DNA from: Gonapodya prolifera JEL478
Taxonomy: Eukaryota > Monoblepharomycota > Monoblepharidomycetes > Monoblepharidales > Gonapodyaceae
Reading direction: 5' to 3'
Assembly: GCA_001574975.1 (NCBI GenBank)
Contig: KQ965745.1
Coordinates: 186,001 to 250,000, forward strand
DNA length: 64,000 bases
Shown here: positions 56,738 through 64,000 of the stretch, one piece after another
Position numbering within the stretch: the first letter of the stretch is position 1
Layout: every line of letters starts with the position of its first letter
Program-made: the position numbers and the translations under genes
Notes under the pieces: model-generated
The model's database searches: none
What the model saw: the letters and a program-made list of their open reading frames with translations, nothing else
What the model was told of the DNA's origin: nothing

Positions 56738-59244
56738 TCATTTCGTTTGTGACAAAGCAAGCAGTCTCACCTTGTTTGCTCTTACCCCTTCCAATAATAT
56801 CTTTCCAACCACGTCCACCTTAGACATCTCATCCCCTCCTTGAATAGATCCCACCGACAACACACTCGCGGCTCGACTTGGAGCAACGGAGTTCATTCGC
56901 GATTTAATGTCGGACAAGGCGATTGGAAGGGGTGGCAAGTCTGGCAAATCCACCGTCGATTGTGTCGCAGTCGGTGCTTCGCTGGGCGCTGCTGTAATGG
57001 ATTCTCTCTGCTGCATGAGTCCAAACTTATTGCAACTCATATCCACCACCCCGAGCGCTCCGGCGCAATTTCGCACCAACGCCTCCCCGACCGCCGTCGC
57101 AGTGTCGCTCCCAGCACTTGTCGAAGCCAGATCGAGAGAGTAAACCGTACAATTTCCCGACGGGCGAGCACCAGGGCTTGGTATGTGCGACGTCGCAGCG
57201 GTAGATTGACGTGCGAGACCTCGTACAATCTCGACACCACCCGCATCACCGATTTCATTAAGGCGCAAGGAAAGATGAACGAGGGTCTTATTCCACCAGA
57301 GTGCTCGACCGATCGCTTGAGCTCCTGTCGTTTCGATATGATTGTTTGCGAGGATCAAGTGGGTGAGGGCAACGCCTGGGATGAAGGTTGCTGTCGTGGT
57401 AACGTCCTTGTCCAGTTTCGGTGGGTAAGCCAACAAGTGAGCGATAGCGCGAGCTCCAGCCGATCCGATACGGTTGTGGGACAGATCTGGGCGAAGTTGG
57501 AGACAGTTTGAGCTGTGCTCTTTTCGTAAAGCACATGAGATGTGGTGTCACCTAGCCTTTTCATCGGCCCACCCGCTAGCGCCCTACATAGCAAGCGACA
57601 CTTGTCGTCGTCGATCCCCGCCCTTGTTATGGACAATTCCTCGAGGCAGTGGACGAAGGTGTCTGGTAACGGTTTCGTGAGCGATGGTTGGGGGAATTTG
57701 GAGAGCAGCTGCTGGTATTGGTTCGCTTGCCATTCGAGAGCGCGACAGAGGCGAAGGCAGTCGTTTTGGGTCATGCCGAAGAGTTTCCAAGAAAAGCCCA
57801 TGGCGACGTCTCGCATCCTGTAGATGACAATCACACATGATCAAGTCCTCGCAGCGATGACGGCACGCCGTCGACAGCTACGACGCAAGTCTCACCCGAA
57901 ATAGACTTCCAGTTTCCTCAAGTTCACCGTACCTCCTGGTCCCAATAGTTCGCCCAGGTCGAAATGGTCCCCCTCTACATGGCGATCTGCAAACGGAATC
58001 CCACTGTCCGTCAGGACTCCAGGGGACACCGGAATGGGGTTTCGATAGGGGAGATTGGACGCTGGGGCGGGACGAAGCTGTTGCAACCGCAGGACCCTCA
58101 CAAACGGGCTTGCAATGCGCATAAGGTCCGCAAGCTCGCTCAGGGTCAGGTTGTTGGGTGCCAAGGGCTCTCCCGTAAGAGAGGCGATGAGGTGAGGCGG
58201 GAAGGCGGGTACAGAGGCCGAGGGGCGGTCAGAGAGAGTTTGCTTTGTGGACCCATACCGGCCTAACCCGGCAGAAGTGGGAGTCGAGACAGAAGGGCTG
58301 GATCCATTTCCTGCAGCCTTTTGTATGTTTTCGATGAGCTTGAGTGCTGGTAGGATGATTGGAGTGGTGGGCGCATTGGTTCCCTGTCCTGGTGATATTC
58401 CGTCCCCCAAAACACCTCCCCCTGACGGGGGTACGATCCCTTCAAGTTCACGCTGCAGAAACAGCTCAAAATAGAGACGCCTCCACGAGTTGCCATGTTC
58501 CGATGGGGCGCACTCGGCCGGAGTAAAAGTCGCTCTGGCCCGACGCTGCCAATATCCAGCGACGGGAGTGCCAAACGCGGGTTTCGTTCCTTGTGTAAAC
58601 GAGCCAAGCGATGGTGTATCAGGAGTGGGCAGCAGTGTATCTTCGGGTATGATTGGAGCGGCGATAGACAATGAAATGTCTGGCGAAAGTTGCCCGAGGA
58701 GGGTATTTCGGTGCTTTGGAGGGAGCGGAGCGAGCACGGGGCATTCTGTGATAGTTAAACAACAGCAAGCGAGCGATTTTTCGTGAATCACACGAAACAT
58801 TCGATCTCAATTGGTTCCCACCCACGCACTCTCAAAGTTGGCAACCAGGACACAGACACACAATGTTGCAAGACTTTTGACGGCCGAAAGATTCCAGCTG
58901 GGATCTTCCGCAATCAGTCTGCGTTCTCCCTTGGCCAGGACGGGCTCCGACGGCGCCGAGTCCAAAGGTGCGCTTCGTTCAGGTGGAACCACCAACGTCG
59001 CCCGATGCTTCTGCGGAGGCGGATGTCCCGTCGATTGTTGCGGCGAATCCGCGGTTGAGGAATTGGAATTCTCCTGGGATTGCAGACCAAGCTGGGCGGG
59101 CGATGCAGTTGCTCCATTTGCATTCTGGTGCTGCTGCTGCGCCGCCCCCGTCAAATGCGACTGCGACGTTCGCGTCGATTCCTGCTGCGCGGTGACCGAA
59201 GATCGTCGCGGCGTCGCGGCGATTTCTGGTGTTACGTCTGCCAT
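56738..59244 (-). CDS. DRC5: DRC5/TCTE1, leucine-rich-repeat subunit of the axonemal nexin-dynein regulatory complex
   Basis: Flagellar protein of the nexin link. Seen: ATG 59244 (MADVTPEIAATPRRSS), a Gln/Ser/Pro-rich linker, then RRLIAEDPSWNLSAVKSLAT and LCVCVLVANFE. The latter is joined by an intron (about 58749-58825) to KCPVLAPLPPKHRNTLLGQL and SPDISLSIAAPIIPED. HGNSWRRLYFELFLQRELEG follows, the arrangement I recall from TCTE1. Then come leucine-rich repeats of the ribonuclease-inhibitor type (LEELSITRAGIDDDKCRLLC, LTHLILANNHIETTGAQAIG, LVHLSLRLNEIGDAGGVEIV). It ends VRLLALSQTK. The second exon carries Gly/Pro/Ser inserts that widen the region between the two boxes. About four introns. 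Its stop-to-start gap to ORC3, on the same strand, is only 90 bp. Presence of this gene implies a motile flagellated stage. Confidence 0.82.
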
Positions 59245-59334
59245 CTTGAATGAGAACCCCGACAGGGCGTATTCTATGAACTCAATCACAATTGGAAATG
59301 CACCTGATCCCAGAGATGCCAAAAAAAATTAAAT

Positions 59335-62300
59335 TTACACAAACTTGAGCTTTGCTACATGATCGGTCTTCCTCTTGGTCGGTCGAATGTATCCCAACAT
59401 CTGCAATTCCGCGGTCGCACGCGCGAACCGCACCTGCACCATCTTTAAGTCCGCGTCACAGGTCAAGTCCCCGACGGCCAGTTCCCCAGACTCGCCGTCG
59501 TCAGTACTCCCGTTCATGGCTCCACGAGACTCTACGTGTACGGTATTGATGATGCAAACACCATATGAGCAAGTGTCGACGAGATTCTCACCTTGACCAC
59601 CTGACCCATTCCGCACCGTAGCTTTACCCTTCCCCTTTGCACTTCCCTTGGTCGGGGTCTCAGCCCCACCACCACTTCCATCCCTTTCGCCAAGCTCCCC
59701 TGCCCCGTCAGCATGCCCCCGCTCTTCCGGGGCCACAACCGCCTTAAAGCTCTGAAACCAATCGTACATGTTGATAAGCTTTCCTTGCTCCAAGTACAGT
59801 CCATACGCGATGCTGGTGTCGTGCATGGTGGGCGACACCACATGCTCCCCGTGCCGTTGCGGAACGGGACAGCATTCGCATCGGAGGTACGTCGCGGATG
59901 CTGCGAGGGCAACGTGGGACGAGGGGAAGAGTTGCGGCATGAACGTCTTTCAGAGTAGAGGGGTAGTGTCACGCTTCCGGGCACTGCACGTAAAGCCATC
60001 AAAACTCACGTTCTCAATGACTCCCACGTCGTCAAAATACTCCACTTCCCATCCAACCACCCCCACCGCACACGAGCTACGCAACCCCAGATTGATGTAT
60101 GCATCGATCCATCCCTCCACCTCCCGCACAGCGCCCATCCACGTCCCCCTCTCAGCCTCGCGGCGGCTTTCCTCCTCCTCCTCACGGAGCTTCCGCGCAA
60201 GCTTCGTTCTCCGCGCGCCGTGCGCCGCGCTCGCCATGCGCTTCAGTGCTGCCAAGTCCACCCCAACACCTGCCACAACACCGTCGAACCGCTTCACGTG
60301 CTCCACCACAGGCTCCAGCTCATCTGCAGCCTCGCCAGCCCGCTCCCTCACCCTATGTGACCTCTCCGCGTCGCCTTCCACCTCCCTCAGCATGTCCCGC
60401 ACTCCTTCCAGCACCTTGGCGAGCTCTCTAGGGGACTTCCTGACCACATTCCCCACAACCCGTGCCATCCACTCAGATCCACCCAACCCCGTTCCTTCAG
60501 GGTCCAGAACATGACGCAACACGCTCGCCGCGCGGAACTTGACCCCGGCGGCGGCGGCGAGGTGCTTTAGCGCGCGCCATGACACCTCGCGATCCGCTGC
60601 GTGGGTCCGTAGCGTCCGCAGTATTTCGGGAACGTGGTGCGTGAGGAAGACGCGGGGTGTGCATGTCAGCAGAGAAGAGACCTGTGCGGCGTCCCATGGA
60701 GAGGGGAAGGGGTCTGACTCTGCGAGGCTGGGTGGGTGGCGGTTGGAGCCGTGGGTGGTAAACGATCAATATCCGTCTTATCCTCCCTCGTCAACCCCCC
60801 CCTACTCCCCCCCCAAAAAAAGAGAAAACTTAAAACACCCAACCCTCACCTCACGACCGACCGCCACGCTACTCTTGCCATCTCGCCATAGCCCCCATTA
60901 CCCTCCTTATCCCCAACACCCTCCATTAACCGCAACACCTTCTCCCACTCCCCTTCCCCTTCTTCGTCCGGATCGACCCCCGTGACAACGCTGAGCGGGT
61001 CACGGAAGTAATGTGCCAACAGCGCGTAGTGCAGGTGGTGAACGAACGTCGGGAGGGACAGCGCACGCGCGTTAAAGTGGTCCAGCAGAAGGGAGTAAAG
61101 AGCGGAGGAAAGTTTCAACGGAGAGGCGGAGTGGACAAAAAGCTGGTTGGGGGACGTCGGCTGGGTGTTCATGCAGTAAGCCGGATCACCGCATACACAC
61201 ACCTCCTCTACAACTCCGTCCAAACACTCCCCGCCCTGCAACAGATAAAACCTCTCGGGCCGCATCATCCCCACCACCGCGCTGGGTAGGGTCTGGTGCA
61301 GAACGTCCGTCGACGTCGCGAGGGAGAGCAGAAGGATAAGGGGGAGGGAAGTTGTGTATTCCCTGGAGATTTGTATGTAGGGGAGGGTGGGTGTGGGCGG
61401 CGGAGGTGGAAGGGAACTGGGGTGGCACTCACGCGATCACGGAAATAAGGTCCGAAATGACGCCCGCGCCCCACGCCTCCACGTCATGCACGACCACCAC
61501 CAATCTGTGTTCTCTCCCCTCCCGCCGCTCGTCGCGCCACCACGCAAGCAGTACGCGCATGTCGTGCACGACCGCCCGGCCGGTACGCGTTGGTCGACGG
61601 AAGGAAAAGTGTGTGCTGGTGGTGTCAAGAGGGCGAGGTGCAACCGTGAAGTTGTCGGGGTCTTCGGGGTCGGGGTCTTCGTCGTCGGAAGGGTCCTCTT
61701 CTCCCCCTCCGCCCACGCCGCCCTCAGAAGAAGCAAACGCAAACGACTCAATGAGCACCCTCAGTGCCGCGCGCAGCGTGGTGCAATCAGACGGGACGAG
61801 GTGGGCGACACGGACCGAGACGTGCGGGGCGGGCGCGGGGGAATCAGTATCAGTATGACGAGCGTCGGGAGGAGCGTACAGAGGGAACGGAGCGGGGTGC
61901 AGGTCCTGAATATGTGCGAAGAGGCGGTGGAGGAGGTCGTGGGTTGGGAGGGTTAAGCCTGTGCAGTAAAAAAGGTAAGAGGTTGGATGTGAAAGGTAAG
62001 AGGGTTAGACGTGGTGAGGAAAGAGCGACAAAGGAATTGAAAGGGTTCTTAGCGTTCACCGTGTCGTCGACGCTCCAACGACCAAGCCCACAATCGAGTG
62101 TTGTGGGGTTCTGGTCCGAATCTCCCAAACCATTTCCAGAAATCTTTTCCCCCCTCCCCCCCACCCTACGCACCAGAAATAATGATACCAGTGGGAATGT
62201 CGCGTCTGTTCGGAAGCACGGTTCTGCGAATGGGACGTGTCAGAGACATGCAAAGCAGTAAGAAGCAAGGAAGATAGGAGCGTACACGTCCAAGGGCCAG

Positions 62301-62750
62301 TGATCCATCTCAACGAAACGCGATATGTTGTCTATAGCGTCGCGGTTGAGCGAGAGGAGAACGTCCTTTTGGGGGGAGGAGGGTGGTGTGGGTGTGTGGC
62401 GTCCACAAGCGGGGCACTGCAACCCAAGACCGCACCTCGATTTTGGCAGACACGCGCCGCCACGCCGTGGTATACTTCCTCTGTCTGAGCGCGCATAGTG
62501 CCTCGGGTTCGGTGAAGGTGGAGTCGAAGACACAGCGTTGGAATGGGAGGTGTGCGGGTGCCGGTGCGGATGTGGATGTGGTGTGGGTTGTGTCAGATGC
62601 TAGCGAGAGTGAGGGAAAGCGGGGGGGGATCGGTGAAGCGGGGCCACGAGTAGGAGGAGATGATTGCTTGCCACCCACACTTTGCTTTCTTCCTCGCCCC
62701 CGGCCCCGCGGCCGTCCTTTGCCTGGCATTTCCCGCTTCCTGCAATGCAT
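59335..62750 (-). CDS. ORC3: Origin recognition complex subunit 3
   Basis: Subunit of the six-part complex that marks replication origins in the nucleus. Seen: an Arg/Gly-rich N-terminus ([16 protein letters not shown]), then LPFQRCVFDSTFTEPEALCA and KYTTAWRRVSAKIE. An AAA-like part has ALRVLIESFAFASS and HRLVVVVHDVEAWGAGVISD. A middle part has FVHHLHYALLAHYFRDPLSV. The diagnostic winged-helix C-terminus has DTSIAYGLYLEQGKLINMYD then WFQSFKAVVAPEERG, and RFARATAELQMLGYIRPTKR then KTDHVAKLKFV. The last phrase is close to the invariant ORC3 ending. The stop is at 59335. ATG 62750 and ATG 62729 are both possible; the longer frame to 62798 begins with GTG. About eight introns. An acidic and Gly-rich insert (GGGGEEDPSDDEDPDPED) interrupts the AAA-like part. 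Confidence 0.93.
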
Positions 62751-63006
62751 TCGCGTTGGCTGCCCCGTCGGGGAGAATGAAGAAGGACGACTGGGCACGA
62801 ATCAATCGACAAAACATTCCACGTTACAACTGCACGAGCATTCGCACTCACTCTCGTCAGCGACACGTACTTTTCTGCCGCCGCTTCGCCGTCTCCGTTA
62901 TTTGCGCCGTCTCCGTTGCCCCGTCGTCGTTTCATTTGTACGTTTTCTGAACTCCTGGTGTAGTGTTCGCTCTCCGTGGCCACCCTTCGCACCCGGCCGA
63001 CCAATA

Positions 63007-64000
63007 ATGTCAAACCAGAATAGCGGACTCGCATTCGGACTCAACATCACGAAAAAGAAGCCAGTAATCGGCCCCACTCTTCCATCGTCCGGCCCCGGCG
63101 CACGCCCTCCTCAAAAGACAGTCCTCAACCTTCCCCAGAAACGCAAGGCTGCATCCGCTCTCCTCCTCGGCGGACACGACGACGATGACGCAGTCGGCTC
63201 TGCGAATGGACGACCGCTGACAGACAAGGACCGCGCGCGGGCAGAAATCCGCGCAGCCCAGAAGAAGTCGGAGGACCGCACCCGCATCGAGCTCGAGAAG
63301 GCACTCGAGGAAGTGGACCCCTCCATTTTCGATTACGATGCTGCGTACGATGACTTGAAGGCGGCTGAGAGGGAGGCAAAGAAGAAGAAGGGCGCCGTGG
63401 AGGAGGAGAAAGAGAAGGGAAGAAAGCAGGTTCGTTTCTCGTCGACTGTACGCGGTAACGCTGGTTGGGGTCTCGACGATTAAGTCTCCTTTCACATTTC
63501 TTGTTCGAAACGGCCATCTCTTTCCTGCCCCGGCTCGACGGCTGGTGTCTCACTCATGACACGATGTCGTCCCATATCTGTTCCGGACATGACTCTCTCA
63601 CCGGTCCCATCCACGACCACCGGGCATATTCACTCTCATGTTTATTTCTACGGACACGCTCTCCTCCCCTCTCCTCCCCTCTCCGATCCCACTCTGCACT
63701 CTCCCCTTCCCCCCTGTCCTTTATGCTCCCCAGCCCCGCTACATCGGCGCGCTCCTGCGCGCTGCGGACCAACGTAAAATCGACCTTCTGCAAGCCACCG
63801 AGCGCAAGATCCAGCGCGAGCGCGAAGCAGAGGGCGACGAGTTCGGCGACACGGAAAAGTTCGTCACTGGCGCCTACAAGCAGACCATCGAGGACATGCG
63901 CCGTACCGAGGAGGAGGAACGAAAGAGGGCCGAGAGCGAGGATGTCACGCGGAAGAAGGATTTGACCGGGTTTTATCGCTCCTTGTTGGATGAGACCACC
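63007..64000 (+). CDS. NSRP1: NSRP1/CCDC55 nuclear speckle splicing regulator (3' end cut by window edge)
   Basis: Nuclear speckle protein that affects alternative splicing. Seen: ATG 63007 (MSNQNSGLAFGLNITKKKP), LNLPQKRKAASALLLG, EVDPSIFDYDAAYDDLKAAE then REAKKKKG, and after one intron of about 300 nt (donor near 63430, acceptor ccccag near 63733) PRYIGALLRAADQRKIDLLQ, ERKIQREREAEGDEFGDTEK, FVTGAYKQTIEDMRRTEEEE and KKDLTGFYRSLLDETT. The last blocks are the DUF2040 core of the family (K-Y-I-x-x-L-L, Q-R-E-R-E-x-E, F-V-T-x-A-Y-K, F-Y-R-x-L-L). The frame is open at base 64000, so the variable C-terminus lies outside. The 300-nt intron is the longest seen in the window. The gene is divergent from ORC3, with 256 bp between start codons. 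Confidence 0.94.

Noticed and set aside
1-64000. Transposons, virus-derived elements, CRISPR arrays, rRNA genes and operon-type signals
   Set aside because: No reverse transcriptase, transposase, integrase or capsid motif, no terminal repeats with target-site copies, and no regularly spaced repeats were seen. The DNA is eukaryotic nuclear with spliceosomal introns, so ribosome-binding sites and operons do not apply.

Overview
The window is nuclear DNA of a zoosporic fungus, most likely a chytrid or close relative. Genes are dense and on both strands, and are split by short GT-AG introns (mostly about 40-100 nt). Fungal-type regulators (an Sfp1-like zinc-finger protein and a Met30/SconB-like F-box/WD40 protein) lie beside genes typical of flagellated lineages (the axonemal protein DRC5/TCTE1 and an inversin-like ankyrin/IQ protein) and beside FANCD2, which I recall as missing from most yeasts and moulds. 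Twenty protein genes and one tRNA gene are supported. CDS coordinates give the outer limits from start codon to stop codon; introns lie inside them. I saw no transposon, virus-derived element, rRNA gene or CRISPR array.

Layout. 1-7 kb, all minus strand: SLX1 nuclease (cut at the left edge), a 2-oxoglutarate/Fe(II) oxygenase and the biotin subunit of methylcrotonoyl-CoA carboxylase. 8.4-17.9 kb: an Sfp1-like regulator (minus), a 1.7 kb divergent intergenic region, then a DDT/WHIM chromatin protein with an N-terminal PCNA-binding-type motif (plus). 18.6-22.3 kb: ammonium transporter and fatty-acid elongase (plus). 22.4-42.6 kb, all minus: U2SURP/SR140, FANCD2, the inversin-like protein, initiator tRNA-Met and NOC1/MAK21. 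42.8-48.5 kb: a small uncharacterised gene (minus), pyruvate formate-lyase activating enzyme (plus), an F-box protein (minus) and a coiled-coil protein (plus). 48.5-54.5 kb: a tandemly duplicated pair of convergent gene ends, a bZIP/AT-hook regulator (minus) and the F-box/WD40 protein (plus). 54.7-64 kb: an FSP1/AMID-like flavoprotein (plus), DRC5 and ORC3 (minus) and NSRP1 (plus, cut at the right edge).

The genes do not form one pathway; this is an ordinary eukaryotic chromosome segment. Themes recur: DNA repair and replication (SLX1, FANCD2, ORC3, the PIP-box DDT protein), RNA processing and ribosome production (U2SURP, NSRP1, NOC1, Sfp1-like) and the flagellum (DRC5, the inversin-like protein). 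The least expected items are the pyruvate formate-lyase activating enzyme, the PIP motif on a DDT/WHIM protein, the duplicated convergent gene ends at 48.5-49.0 kb and a cluster of GATA sites in front of the ammonium transporter.
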